From contig JAAOMT010000602.1 in NCBI GenBank assembly GCA_016748015.1, positions 675,806-739,805 on the forward strand: 64,000 nucleotides of DNA. The letters run 5' to 3'. The notes below the pieces were generated by a model, which did not search any database, was not told the DNA's origin, and saw only the letters and a program-made list of their open reading frames with translations. Origin of the DNA: Geosiphon pyriformis. Its lineage: Eukaryota > Glomeromycota > Glomeromycetes > Archaeosporales > Geosiphonaceae. Every line of letters starts with the position of its first letter. The first letter of the stretch is position 1. Shown piece after piece: positions 41,481-54,905 of this stretch. The position numbers were made by a program, and so were the translations under genes.

Positions 41481-41919
41481 CAATTTACAGTTCCAGTAAA
41501 CATAGCCTTTAAAATACAAAATGAATCTCACCAGATTCTTTAACTTCCCCAACCAATTACTATTTCATCTTTTGGAGAACATCACAAAATTTACACTTGC
41601 TCAAAACTCACTACTACCCAACAAATTTTTAAATCCAATGAACAAATCTGTTTAAAGCATGAAATCTCAATTCCAAATGTTTATATTCCCAAAAGAATAA
41701 AAAAATTTCAAGTTACATTCTACAATCCCAATAATTATTCTATTGTCTTATTAAACAAATTAGAGATTGAAATCATATACAGCAATATTTTTCAAGATGA
41801 AAACCCTCAAATTGTTTCTAATTTTATTGAAATTGTAAGACACACTCTACTCCCAAATTCAAATATCATTCTCACCACTGAAAACTACCATTTTTTGGAA
41901 GAAAAACTCTCTTGTATCA

Positions 41920-43328
41920 ACATGAGTCCCTTAGAACCTCAACAACAAAGACAATTGAAACAATTGATAGCTGAATTTGCAGATATATTTGCAAAAGACA
42001 ACAATGACCTGGGAAAAATGAATATTGTTCAACATCAGATCTATACAGAAGATGCTCTACCAAAACATTAGCAAGCTTATAGAGTGCCACCTGCCAGTCA
42101 CCAATTCATCAGAGAAGAAGTCTAGAGAATGCTTAATAACGGATTAATTCAACCATCAAAAAGTCCTTGGGCCTCACCAGTAGTCTTTGTCAAAAAGAAA
42201 AATGGAAAAATCAGATTTTGTGTTGACTATCACCAATTGAACAGTGTGACAATTGAAGATACCTACCCTCTTCTAAGAATTGATAACATGTTAGATGCTT
42301 TAGGAAAAGCCAAGTTCTTTTCAATTTTGGACTTGGAAAGTGGATATTGACAAGTGGAAATGAACCCAAAAAACTGACCCAAAACAGTATTTACCATCCA
42401 AGAAAGAAACTATGAGTTCAATGTTATGCCTTTTGGACTCTGCAATGTATTAGCAACATTTCAGCGACTTATGGATGTTGTATATGAAGGGCTCTTATAG
42501 CAATCAGTAGTTGTCTATCTTGATGACACTAATGTATACTTACCAAGCTTTGAAGTCCACCTCATTTACCTGCGAGAAGTTTTTCAACGATTACGAAAAG
42601 CAGGATTAAAGTTAAACATTGAAAAATGTCACTTTGGAAAAACAAGCTTGATCTTTTTTGGACACATAGTTAGTAAAGATGGAGTCAAACCAAATCCAAA
42701 AACAATCAGTGCTGTCAAAAACTTTCAAACTCTTAGAAATACCACAGAACTATGAGAATTTGTAGGATTAGCCTCTTACTATTAAAAATTCATAAAAAGA
42801 TTTTCAGAAATTGCCAAACTACTCAATTATCTTATCAACAAAAACATGCCATACAAATAAACTGAAGAACAACAAAAAGCTTTTGAAATTCTCAAAACAA
42901 AATTAACAACAGCCCCAGTTCTTGCTTACCCAGACTTCAACAAATGGTTCCAATTAGCCACTAATGCTTCACACATAGCATTTGGTGCTATCTTATTACA
43001 ATTGGATGAAAATAAACAAGAACAAGTCATCGTCTATACTAGTAGAACACTCAAACCAACAAAACTAAAATACGGCTCAACTAAATTAGAAGCTGCTACA
43101 GTCATCTGGGCTCTTAAACATTTTCAACAATATCTGAAAAATGGAAAAGAATTTGACATCATAATTAACAATATTGGTCTTAAATGGCTCAATAAAAAGA
43201 AAACTGAACAAAGTGCCAAACAGTCTTGATGGAATGACTTCTTAGCAAACTACAAATATATTGTACACCACAAACCAGGAAAAATACACACTAATGTTAA
43301 CAGCCTCTCAAGGATGAGACAATATTAA
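41920..43328 (+). pseudogene. Reverse transcriptase and RNase H of element 3
   Basis: [33 protein letters not shown] and FNVMPFGLCNVLATFQRLM, with the catalytic box intact as YLDDTNVY near 42517. RNase H: FQLATNAS (Asp to Asn), KLEAATVIWAL (Glu) and IINNIGLKWL (Asp to Asn). There are many stops (42069, 42123, 42349 and others). It is the only one of the three elements that keeps YLDD. Confidence 0.88.
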
Positions 43329-43383
43329 TACCAACATTAACACCAACAAACTTAATAGCAAAACAAACAACAAAATCAACAAC

Positions 43384-44751
43384 AATGGATCCAGAAAACT
43401 ACAACAACATCAAAAACTATTTGGAAACTCTTATCATGCCAGAAAATTGGTTCCCAAGTAAAAAACATTAATTACAACACCAATTCAAACAATATTTTAT
43501 ACACCACAACAAAATCTATTACAAAAATCGTAAAAACTCAAACCAACTACTCAGATTAATACAAAAAAATGAAAAAGAAACAATTTTATATAACATGCAC
43601 ACAGATCCGTCTTTAGCACACTTGGGAAGAAATGGAACAATTCAAAGAACTTTTGAACATTATTTTTGGCCTCACATGCAAAAAGACATTTGACAATATG
43701 TAGAATCTTATAATAGTTGTTAAAGAAGAAGAGGAACTTGCTTCACAGAACCTTTAAATCCAATCAAAGTTGGACAACTATTTGACAGAGTTGGAATTGA
43801 TTTAGTCAGACCATTATCTATCACAACCCAAGGAAATTGCTATATTGCAGTAGCAGTAGATTATCTTACCAAATGGCCTGAAGCTAGAGTCATCCAAAGA
43901 GCAGATACAAAATCAGTAGCAAATTTTATCTATGAAGACATTATTTGTAAACATGGATGTCCAATTGAACTCTTATCCAATCAAGAAACACATTTTGTGA
44001 ACAACTTGATACAAAAAATTTGTGAACAATTCAATGTCAAAGACCTCTATTATCGTCTTATCACTCTCAAACAAATGGACTTGTAGAATGTTTCAACAGA
44101 ACATTGTGTGAATTGTTGGCCAAAGTCTCAACAAATTTTGAGCAGGAATGAGATATCTTTATTCCATCAGTATTACTAGTATACAGAATACTAAAACAAA
44201 ATACTACAAAACACACACTATTTGACCTTACTTATGGAAGGACAGCAACATTACCAATTAATTTCACAGTAGAAACATATCCAGTGCAACCAATCAATGA
44301 AAAAAACTTTCAAAAAACACTCCAAAGAAGGGCCTACACTCTTCTCAGTACACTGGAAGAAAAAAGAAAGATAGCAGCAACTCACATTGAACATTCCCAA
44401 GCTCAACAAAAAGAAAGACATAACAACAAATTACCACCTATTATTAACGAATTTAAAGTTGGAAATAAAGTTCTCTTACACAGAACTAAGACTGAAAAAC
44501 AATGGAGTGGAAAATTTGAAAACAAATGGAATGGACCATTTTATATTCACGAAATTCTAGGCAATGGATCATACAAGTTAAGACTTGATGATAAAATAGT
44601 AACAAAAGTTGCACATGGAGACAGATTGAAACACTATCATTTCAGAAACAATTCTGAAACATTAATTTCACAAATTGGTACACATTCCCCTTTAATTAAT
44701 CCTGAAGATATTCTCCAAAATTTAGAACCAATAATTATAATAGAACAATAA
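43384..44751 (+). pseudogene. Integrase of element 3
   Basis: HTDPSLAHLGRNGT (zinc domain), GIDLVRPLS (Asp), LLSNQETHF (second Asp to Asn), a one-base frameshift near 44040, TNGLVECFNRTL (Glu kept) and the GPF module KWNGPFYIHEILGNGSYKLR. The 3' piece 44284-44751 is open for 155 codons. Confidence 0.88.
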
Positions 44752-44911
44752 CCAAACTTGAACACTTAAATTTTACAATAATTTTTTAATAAAAACACAA
44801 AGACAAAAAATAGTAAATAATTACAAAAAACACCCAAACCCAAAAAACAAAAACCCCATATCCAAAAATAATTTTCTTTATTCTCCCTTTTCATAATTAA
44901 TCAATTTTATC

Positions 44912-45619
44912 ATGATTATTCCCTGAAATATTCAACAAATATCCCAAAAGTTAATGTTAGCCTTGAAAACACTTCCTGACTTATCTATAACGATTAATAG
45001 AAGTCAAATTAATTACATTCAGAAAAAAACCACAGCTTCAGTAGTAAATCATTTACAGAACTATCACTCTTATAGAAGAAAAACAAGAAGTTACTCTGAA
45101 AATAGGTTACCAAGACTTTTGAAGCAAGCACTGAAAGAAAATCTTTTAATTGCCCCTATTGACATTACACCAAATACTACAATGCAACAAAAACTTCTAC
45201 TACTTTTCAATGAACAAAACAATAAACACACTCCTATCTATAAATATTTTCACATTGGAAAGACACTTTATGAACGAAAACTGGAACTTGAAACAACAAA
45301 TCTTATTCCTGAAGCTATACAAAAACAAATTCATAATAAATTCAAAACAGCAGCTGGACCAACAAATACTCACTACAAACTTAGAGCAGCTTTTAGACTT
45401 TATGATTTGTTTAATACTTGTGAAAATGTTCTACAAAATTCAATACTGCAACCAATGAAAGTCCAATACATTGGTAAACTCACAGAACTGAAATTTCAAC
45501 AATTTTCAGACCAGATTACTTCAATTATTTTGAATTACTATCTCAATATCACAGATAGTGCTTGGACTTTGATGGAGCTCAGTCTTGAGAAAGAGATTAT
45601 GTTACCAATAGAATTTTAG
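44912..45619 (+). pseudogene. ORF3 of element 3, unknown protein
   Basis: Starts at ATG 44912 (MIIP, then TGA 44924) by alignment with elements 1 and 2; open from ATG 44954 for 221 codons. It is close to ORF3 of element 1 (YKLRAAFRLYDLFNTCENVL, IGKLTELKFQQFSDQI, WTLMELSLE). It runs through the degenerate PPT (GAGAAAGAGATTA) into the LTR. That it stays open while pol has dozens of stops is notable. Confidence 0.72.
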
Positions 45620-46592
45620 CTATTAATTAGCATGAAATTACTCTTATAATTCCTATAATTAATTAGTATATTAATATCATTTCAAATTATCATTTATTAT
45701 TTAATCAATTATCACATATCACAATTCAATTAAATAATCCAATTAGTATAACAGAAAGTAGGATGATCAAATTACACAATACCCTGAACTTTGTAACATT
45801 CAAAAATTCGCCGAAATTTACAGAAATTTGCCGAAATTTATAAAAAATTCGCCGAAATTATGAATAGTTCACCCAAATTAATCAATAGTTTAGTGAAATA
45901 ACTTGTAGTCTATCAAAATGTATCTTTAGTTCACTGAAATTTGAGCAAAGAGAAAAAGTACAAGTTCATAGACTAGTACTACAACAAGTTGTATAAAAGA
46001 AGAGCTTTTCTCTTCAAGAAAATATATCTTACTTTAGATTTTATCACTAGAACCATTCCTACACATACAAAAAAAGAAATAAATATCAAATAATTCGAAA
46101 AACCAAATTTTTTTAATTATTGCACTTGGAAAATCCCCAAAATCCAACTAACGTTTTGAAATTGATTAGCTACCAATTTCAGTAAACTGTTAGTGACTCC
46201 AGGCCTGGATAGAAAACGTTTTCCTTGACAAAATTCTATTTCTTTTATTTTTCTTTATTTTTTTTTTCTTTTCTTATTACAATCATTAGGGTAGCCTACA
46301 GACAAGATTCTTATAAAAGAGTTGACTTTTACAGCAAAGTAACTACACATTTTTAGTGAGCTTCCAGACGAGCAATTTCTGGGAAAGAGTTGACATTCAC
46401 TACAACGTAACTACATAAAATAACTGGCACAGAATTGGCCATTCCACTCATAAGCCCAACAGTTCAAATTATAAGAGATAATTTAAAGATAAATTCAGTT
46501 ATTGGAGGTTCAACTACTTCTAGAAAACGTGAATTTGCAACCAACAGACATTTACAACATTCAAGAAAAGAGACCAAAAACCTCCAGTAACA
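45600..46592 (+). repeat. 3' LTR of element 3
   Basis: 993 bp, the same length as the 5' LTR and highly similar, with scattered transitions. The palindrome array starts at 45807. Confidence 0.92.
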
Positions 46593-46596
46593 GTGT
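46593..46596. repeat. 4-bp target duplication of LTR element 3, right
   Basis: GTGT, the partner of 36663-36666. Confidence 0.85.
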
Positions 46597-46876
46597 AAAT
46601 ATTACTACTGTTATGCTTTTTAGCAAATATTTATCTATTTTACTACTAATTTTTTTTTCTGGTATATTTGAATAATTTTTAATCTAATATTCATAAAAAT
46701 TATAGAAAGCATTTTGAATATTTTAATTCAAAAAATAATTGTTTATATTGATTAAAGATACTTCTGTTTTAGGAATGATGTATTTATTTATATCTGATTT
46801 TTGTTGATTATTTGAATTGGTATTACCACAACAAATAATTAATTAAGTTGTTTGTAATATTTTTTGAGTTGTATGT
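46597..46876. other. Anonymous AT-rich DNA between LTR element 3 and the solo LTR
   Basis: No gene or repeat recognised. It is continuous with 36276-36666 before the LTR 3 insertion. Confidence 0.4.
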
Positions 46877-47830
46877 TGTTACTAAAAGTTTTTAGTCTCT
46901 TTATTTGAATGTTGTTAATGTCTGTTTGTTGTAAATTCATATTTCCTAGAAGTAGATGAACCTCCAATAACTGAATTTATCTTTAAATTATCTCTTATAA
47001 TTTGAACTACTGGACTTATAAGTAGAATGGCCAATTCTGTGCCAGTTACTTTATATAGTTATATTGTAGTAAACATCAACTCTTTCCCAGAAATTGCTCA
47101 TCTGAAAGCTTACTAAAATATGTAGTTACTTTGCTGTGAAAGTCAACTCTTCTATAGGAATTTTGTTTGTAAGCTACCCTAATAATTATGATAAAAAAAA
47201 TAAAAAAAAATAAAAAAAATGTAAAAAAAATAGGATTTTGTTAAGAAAAACGTTTTCTATTCAGGCCTGGAATCACTAACAGATTATTGAAATTGGTAGT
47301 TAATTAATTTCAAAACGTTAGTTGGATTTTCTTTTGTGAATTTCAAGTATAATAATTAAGAATTTGGTTTTTGAATATTTAATTTTTATTTAATTTTGTA
47401 AGAATATGTAAGAGATGATTTGCTTTTAATTAAGATATTTAAAGCAAAATATATTTTCTTGAAGAAAAAAGCTCTTCTTTTATACAACTTGTTATAGTAC
47501 TAGTCTTTGAACTTGCACTTTTTTTTTGCTATAATTTTAGTAAACTAAAAATACATTTTGGTAAACTACAAGTTATTTCTACAAACTATTGATTATTTCG
47601 GCCAATTTCTGCCAATTTCGAATTTTTGAATATTAAATGGTTTAGGGTATTGTGTAATTTGATCATTTTAATTTCTATAATACAAATTGAATTATTAATT
47701 AAATAATAATATTTGATAATTTAATTAACTAATAAGTAATAATTAAAATAATAATAATATATACTAATTAATAATAGGAATTATAAAGGTAATTTTATGC
47801 TAATTAATAGCTAAAATTCTACTGGTAACA
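46877..47830 (-). mobile_element. Solo LTR, element 1/3 family
   Basis: Single minus-strand LTR of about 954 bp, TGTTACCAG...AGTAACA, with no internal region. It is flanked by ATGT at 46873-46876 and 47831-47834, a 4-bp target duplication as in the complete elements. It arose by LTR-LTR recombination of a full element. Its sequence has drifted further than the LTRs of element 3, so it is older. Confidence 0.88.
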
Positions 47831-47839
47831 ATGTTTTTA

Positions 47840-48290
47840 AAATTTGATATCAGATATTAAATGTGCTTTTTAATTAAATTTTATTCAATAATTTTTAAAT
47901 ATTACAATTATATGAATCAAAAAAGAATAGATAAATACCAATAAGTAATCTTTTATTTCAAGATATTTAAATACTTGAAGATAAAAAAAAATAAGCAATA
48001 TAAAAAAGATTGAGATAATAGTTGTTATTTTATTTATTTTTAATTATTAGTACATATTTTTCTTTAGCTAAGAAACTTATTACTTATATAGCTATTAAAA
48101 GTAGTCAATAACCAGATTATTAATTAAGTCAACAATTAGGTCATTGATTAGATTAATAATTAAGTCAATAATTAAGTTATTAATCAGATTAATAATCAAA
48201 TTAATAATTACTATCTAAAAATAGAATGGCTAATTATATAATATTAGTAACTAATACATGTAATAATTAATAAAAACTATAAGTTTTAAT
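47840..48290 (+). repeat. Dispersed repeat R, copy 2
   Basis: Collinear with 35825-36275 (about 450 bp, same orientation). It begins right after the solo LTR's target duplication, which may therefore have cut into it. It carries the AATTAAGTT-type tandem at 48110-48215. Confidence 0.7.
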
Positions 48291-48534
48291 TATAACAATA
48301 TAAATATTTTTATTTTATTTATTAAAATTAATATATAGATTTATAATAAATTTTAAAATTTTTTAAAAGTTATTTATTAATATAAAGTTATATATAAAAG
48401 CTATTTGTTTTTTGGGTTTTTTTATTATTATTAAATTAAATTTTTTTAAAATTTATATTGGTTTTATTAATTAAATTTATAGTAAAATTTATTTATTTTT
48501 TAATTATTTTAGTTATAAATTAAAAATTGAAAAA
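48291..48534. other. AT-rich DNA
   Basis: No feature recognised. Confidence 0.5.
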
Positions 48535-48671
48535 ACTTTTTTTTTCATTTATTTCAATAATTATTAAAGAGTTTTAGTTTTGTTAAAAAAGTTTTTTAGT
48601 AATTGTTAGACATCATTTAATTTGATAAATTTAAACTATTTTTGCTTAATTATAAGACCATTGTTGATTTT

Positions 48672-51600
48672 AATATGGCTGTTATAAAAAATTTTGCTAA
48701 AAATTTTGGCTCTGATATTGCTAACAAGAATGTTTTTTTCAGAAAAAAAGAAGAAATAAAGCTTTGAAAGATAATATTATTAATAAAAAAGTGTTTGCCA
48801 AAGAAATAATTAGTTGTTTTTGGGATTTTAAGATCAATAATATTACTAAATTTGATAATATTAATATAAAAAAAGAGTTTTTAGTAAAAAAAACCAGTGT
48901 AAATTATGATGAAAATAATACTTTAAATAAAAAAACCTAGACCAAATATTTAAAAAACCGAGATTAATAACCAAAAAATATTGAACACACTTTTAAATAA
49001 GCTTAAGTTTCCGAGTAAAAATAAAAATAATATTTTTTTGAATGCTTCTATGGTTTTTTTTTTAAAAAACATTGTCAATATATTTGTTAGAAAATCTTTT
49101 GCTTTAAGTATTAATTTAGATGCTATAATAAGAAAATTATCTTAAAAAAAATTAAAATCAATTAAAAATTTGTTTGCTGGTATTAATAGTTTTGGGAGGC
49201 CTCTATTCTTTTAAAATTTGCTGGTATTATTTGTGTATTATTTACTTCTGAATTTAGTTTGGCACAGGTAATGAGTAAAACAAAAGCTGTAAATATTTTA
49301 GTAAACACTAATCTTAAGAAATTAGCTATATATTTAAATCAATATTACAGATTATTTTTTTTCTGTGAACATATTATAATTAATTTTTATGACTTTTTAG
49401 ATCAAGCAATAATATAAAAAATTATCTAATTTTGATATAAAATTAAGTATATTAGTTTCAATTAGCATTGATTTTAATTTATACTAGATTTTTATTTAAT
49501 AAATTACTATTATTTTTTTTATTTAAAGATCTAAAAATTAGCTTAGTAAGTTTTTTTTAATTTCTTAGCAAATATTGAATAATTTTTTCTGATAAGTGTT
49601 TTTGTTATTAAATTTGGTATGTAGCATAATATTTTTATTAAAATTGTTATTAATAACTGCTGCTATATTAGTTTTTTAAAGAAAATTTCTATTATATTCT
49701 TATATTTTTAATTGTGTTTTTTCTTAAAACTTTTGTAAAAATACTTTTTTATCTTGTGTTAATACCAAATATCTGTATTTTTTTTGCTTATAGTAAAGTA
49801 ATATTTTATTTTTAATAAATTCAAAGAGAATTAAAAATAAAAAGTAAAATTCAACAAAATTAATATTTGTAAAATAATTTTAATTAGAAATTATTTTTCA
49901 AAGATATAAAAAGCTTATTCTAAATTTTTAAGTTAATTGTTGACTTTGGCCAAGATATTATTATGAATAGTTTTTAAGTAATTTTATATAATTAATATTT
50001 TTTTAATGTGTTTTTAATTTTATTAAGTTTGAATCTTATTTGTGTTTTTGTTAATATATTATATGTTTTTACTATTGTTTTTATCAATAAAAAAATGATA
50101 ATAAAAGGGAAAAGTAATAATTTTTTTGGTTATTAATAAGAGACTAAATTATAAAGAAGAAAGATTTCCAATTCCACTAATCTTAATATTAGTAAATATT
50201 ATAATACAAAACATAAAAAACACACTTTCTAACTTTTCTTGGAATTATAATTTAATTTCTCTATTTTTTTTTATTTTTTTTATTTTTTTTCTAGTTAAAA
50301 AGCTATTATATATATATATATTTCGAGTTATACATAATTGTGCCTATTTTAACTAATTAATAAGTAATTGCTAAACTATTGAACTTTTTATTTAATTATA
50401 AATGTCTTTTGATTTACTTGTTTATAATCATGTTAAATTAAACATATTTGTGTATATTTTGTATATTATTATGTATATGTTATGTTTTTTAATTTTATTT
50501 ATTAATTTGTGCTATTTATACTGTTATTTAATGATTGATTAATATATTATAATATATTATTTTTGATTTTTGTTAATTTTTATTAGATAATATCAAGCTA
50601 TAGTGGTTAAAAAAATTCTAATAAAAATATTTGTAAAAACTATGTATACTGTACTATCTGGTTTAAAGTAATTAAGTCGATTAAAATTCTATTAATTAGA
50701 CTGTAGCAAAAAATAATCATAAAATTTGAACAATCAGAGCATACAGATTTAACTATAACAAAATATTTAATTTTAATCAAAAAAAATACTATGCAGATTG
50801 CTAAAACAAATAAAAACAAAAAAATGTGAGATGCCAAAAATAATTGTAGAATGTTGTTTTATACTTTTTTTGTAGAAACTAATGTACATAATCTTTGGAA
50901 ATTTTTAGGTTTAATTAGTAAAAAAACTTATATTATAGAATAATATTTAATTACATATGTCAAAGTTAAGTATATTGTAGTGTGTTTCAAATCTATGTTC
51001 TTATTGGATGTTGCTATAAAAAACTACATCAATACTAAGAAATGTTAATTTGCATTGGTTCTGTTTAGGCTTAGCTAAGTGTATCAAATATAAAAATTTG
51101 AGTTATATGTTTTTGGGTTGTATTATTGATAAAAAAGTTTTTTCTGGTAGATTTTTTAAAAGTTTTTTTCGAAAGTAAATAAAAGAAAATTGGCAATTAT
51201 TTATGCCAAACAATCAGTTTTTGTCATTTGGTTAGTATTTTTTGATAGTGTTCCTTGAGCAAAAGTTGTTAATAGTTTGTTTGTTTGTTTTTTCCTATAC
51301 AAAATAATTCCTTGAATATTGATGTCTCTTTAAAAATAAAGTTTTTTCTATTAGTTATATTAAATGTTAATAATAGGTTTGCTGCTTTTAAACATAATTT
51401 TGCCAGTTTTATAGAGCAAGTTAATAAGTTGGTTGAGAAATTAGATGCACTTAGACCAATGGTTTTTTAGTTTAGCTTTAAATGTTAATTATTAATAATC
51501 TTTTTATCACAAGATTAAGTGATAAATATAGTAATAAGTGAAAGTTTGAGTGTATTTACTAATGATGAAACTGTTGTGAAAACAGTGTTTTTTGATTCTT

Positions 51601-51710
51601 TGGTTATTTCCAAATTGAAAAATACTATAGAAAGTTTGTTGAAAACAGTAATAAACTTTTTAACCAAAATAGATAATATCAGTTCAAATTTGAAAAACTT
51701 TTTTTACTAA
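48672..51710 (+). pseudogene. LINE D ORF1 remnant
   Basis: Starts ATGGCTGTT, aligned with ATGGCTGCT of LINE C (60234). 49080-49220 matches C 60680-60790 (INLDAIIRKL, then VNGF..RTSTPSKF in C). 50690-51180 matches C 60985-61500, including the zinc knuckle, now AKCIKYKNLSYMFLGC. The coil follows at 51300-51700. It is destroyed by stops and base drift. Confidence 0.6.
49450..50630. other. Unknown 1.2-kb insert inside LINE D ORF1
   Basis: LINEs B and C have nothing here. The flanking sequence of D matches C up to about 49340 and again from about 50640. The insert is AT-rich with a (TA)n run at 50310-50322 and an open stretch of 76 codons at 50126. I see no terminal repeats, so its origin is unknown. 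Confidence 0.45.
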
Positions 51711-51734
51711 TAATTGAACTTGTTTAAAAGATTG

Positions 51735-52440
51735 CTACATGTAACATTAGAAATATGAACAATTTTGCTAAGCAAGAGAACATTATTTATTGACACAAAA
51801 ATATGAGCATTTCTGTTTCTATTGTAATAAAAATAAAAATAAAATGTAAAATTTATTTTAAAATCATAAGCAAATTTGAAGAAATTAAAGTTTTTACTTT
51901 GAGTGTTAACTCCAATCATCTGAATTTTGGTGTTGCTGTGATAATAAACAATAATATTGTTTGGTATATATACAAAGTATTAAAAGTGGTTAAACAGCTT
52001 TAGTCAATATATTTGTTCTTTAAAAATTGACTTTTGGTATTTATTTTAAATTTATATACTTATACTATTTTGGAAAAAAAGTTGGTTTACTCTTATAATG
52101 TCAACTTTATGATGGCTAAGATTTTAAATAATAATATATTTATGGTTCTTGGTAATAATTTCAATAAGAATAATTTTAATTATAGTGTAAGTTTCAAAAA
52201 ATTTTTGGATCTAAGTTTATTTAACTTTTTTAATAGTTTTTTATTGTACAAGCTCTTTATGTAATTCAACTTTAGAAAAATTAAAAAATACATAAACTTT
52301 GTTTTAATTAATAATGGTCTTCTAAGTTTGTTTTTCAATTAACAAGTTTATTGTTTGAATAATTTTTTTAAAACTGATTATTTAGTTGTTTTATTTAATA
52401 TTAATTTAGAAAGACTTTTTAGTTCTTAGCTCAATTTAGT
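51735..52440 (+). pseudogene. LINE D endonuclease remnant
   Basis: Matches KIATCNV (51740), GVAVIINNNI, LYTYTI, FMVLGNNFNKNN (the GDFNE box, decayed) and FFKTDYLVVLFNI (the TDHKSV box, His to Tyr). Collinear with B and C; inactive. Confidence 0.7.
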
Positions 52441-52844
52441 ATATAAACAAGCCAACAGAAATAGATAAAAATTCAAGATTAAAAATGTTTAGAAAATTAA
52501 TATTGGCTGTTGCTTTGAATACAGCTAAAAAATTTGATGATTTTAAGAAAAAAGCTAATCTTAATAAAATATAATAACTAATTTATCAAGTGATATGTTC
52601 TGTGGCTAATGTTGTTTTTTTAAAAACATGATATTAAAATAATAAAGTGGCTAAAAATACTACATTTTCTTAGTTTTACAGATTGAAATTGCTAATATTA
52701 AAGATCTTAAAAACATATATATTGAGAAATTTGGTAAATTTTTAAGTTTTAATTGACAAATAAATTTATTTGGATCTTAACTAAGCAGTAGAATTTAAGA
52801 AATTTTTTGACAATAGTTGTGACAAAATCTTAATTAAACAATCT

Positions 52845-54400
52845 TTGGTTTATTTTAAAAAGATTTATAGGTTTTATAAGATATTAAAATCTAAAGCTGT
52901 CAAGAATTTTTATATTAAAACTGTTATTATTAAATACATAGAAGTTTTTGCTTATAATAAAAATCAAATAATAAAAAGTGTATTGGAAAGATTTTTTAAA
53001 AAGATTACACTTAACTATTTAATTAATAATAATAAATTAGTTTTGAAATCTGATTTAGTCAAGTATAAAGTTAATTTAATTATAAAAATTAAACCAAAAA
53101 ACATGTAATTAAAGCTGCTATTTTTTTTATTGGCAAAGACAATTTGTATTTTTTAATTATGTTGAGAATAGTATATTTTTTTTATTATATTACAAATTGG
53201 TTTTAACAAATTTTTGTTAGTAATTGAAAATTTTTTTAATAATAAAGCTGCTGAATTATTTAATATCTTTAATAAGATATAAAAGCACTGTAACAAGTCA
53301 GTTTTGGAATGTTTTTTGTGTTTTCTTAATTTGTGTTTGGTAATTAAATCTGTTTTTAATATCTAAAAGGAGACTTAGATGTCTATAATCCCAAAATTTT
53401 ATAAATAGAAAAGCATTTTAAGAAATACCAAACCTATTGTTTTTATTAAAACTACAAAAAAAATCCTTTCAAAAATTTTGTCTAATTATATTTCTAAGAT
53501 TTGTAGTAAATACAATGTTTTATATAGAGATAATTTTTCAGTTTTAAAAAGCATTTTAATTCAGTCTTCTATTTTTATGGTTGGATTTATTGTTAAAAAT
53601 AATTTGGAAAAAAATAGAAAGATCTGGCTGGTGTTTTAAGACATATACAAAGCTTATAATTTAATAAACTGGCTTACATTTAAAAAACAGTATGAAGTAA
53701 ATAAAAATATGTAACAGATTTATTAGGTTTTTTAAGCACATTTAAATGGTTATATAAATAAAATTATAACAGATTTTGGTTTGTTTAAAAGTTATAAAAT
53801 TTATAATAGTCTGAATCAAAATAAAATGTTTTTACTTTTTTTTTAAAGAATTTTTTATGATTCTTTTTTGTGTTAAGTAAAAAACCAGAAATTTTTGTTT
53901 AAATATTGTGTAAATTTTAGGTTTGTTGCAAAGACTAACAGAATTAAATCTAATACTAATTTAATATTTTATTTGGCTGCTGGTGCTTTTGTGGATAATA
54001 CAATTTAAATTGACAACAGTTATATAATAATACAGAACATTTTGAATATTGCTAATAAATTCTTTAATGTTATGAACATTTCAATAAATATAAACAAAAC
54101 AATAGTTATTCTAACTAACTCAAAAACCAATAGTGTTTTTTTAAACATAAGTGAATTACTTATTTCAATTGCAAAAGCTAATAAAGCTTATTAGTATTTA
54201 AATATTTTTTTATCAACTAAAAGTTTTTTTGGTCTGAATTTAAAAAAAACAAATTCAAATATAAGATTTTTTTCATTTATGATCTTATACAAAGCTATTT
54301 TAAACAACCAATTTTCTTATTTGGTTTTAACTGTATTGCAGTCTATTGTTGATTACAAAACTTAGTTCAATTTTGTCTGTAAAAATATGTGTGAAAAATA
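52845..54400 (+). pseudogene. LINE D reverse transcriptase remnant
   Basis: The linker 52845-53108 corresponds to CSNKGKMIESILDWLF in C. RT landmarks: NTKPIVFIKTT (53430), NFSVLKSILIQSSIFMVGFIVKN, WLVF-stop-DIYKAYNLINW (motif A) and LAAGAFVDNTI near 53970 (FVDD expected, one Asp changed), then NKTIVILTN. The frames are fragmented. Confidence 0.75.
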
Positions 54401-54905
54401 AAATTATTTGATTAAGAAAAAGTTAAAGTTCAAGACCAATTTGTCCAAAGACTATTCTAATAAAACAATATATTATTTGTTTTTGTATAATTTAAAGTCT
54501 TTTAAGGAAGTTTAAACAAAAAAGAAAGTAGTATTAGTAATAAAATTTGCCAATATTAAAGATATTTTTGGCCAGCTTTTTAGACATAAATTGTTAGATT
54601 TGCAGGTTTTAAGCTGGATTTTCTGAAACTTTTTTCAATTTTCTGTCAAGCTAAAAGTTAATTTAGTAAACAATTTTCTGGCTAGTGTTATTAAAATATT
54701 TTTGTACAATAATATATTTTTGAATAATAGTCTGCTTAATACTTTTTATTTTAAATATAATATTTTTGTTTTGAGTATTTTGGGTTAAATAGAATACTTT
54801 CTGGTTTGTAGGTTTTTAAAGTGCTTTAGTATTATTTTTGCAAACTAATTTTTAAATAATTATAATAAATGCTTTGCTTAAAAAAATTTTTGTTAATAAA
54901 AACAG

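Larger units (their letters stand above)
36667..46592 (+). mobile_element. Ty3/Gypsy-type LTR retrotransposon 3 with dUTPase
   Basis: 9,926 bp with two 993-bp LTRs, TGTTA...TAACA ends and a GTGT target duplication. Sister of element 1: same LTR layout, same pol order and the same ORF3. Coding decay is worse, with dozens of stops and two one-base frameshifts (near 39790 and 44040), yet the two LTRs are very similar to each other. That mixture suggests that most coding damage predates this insertion, or that the copy was mobilised in trans. Confidence 0.92.
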
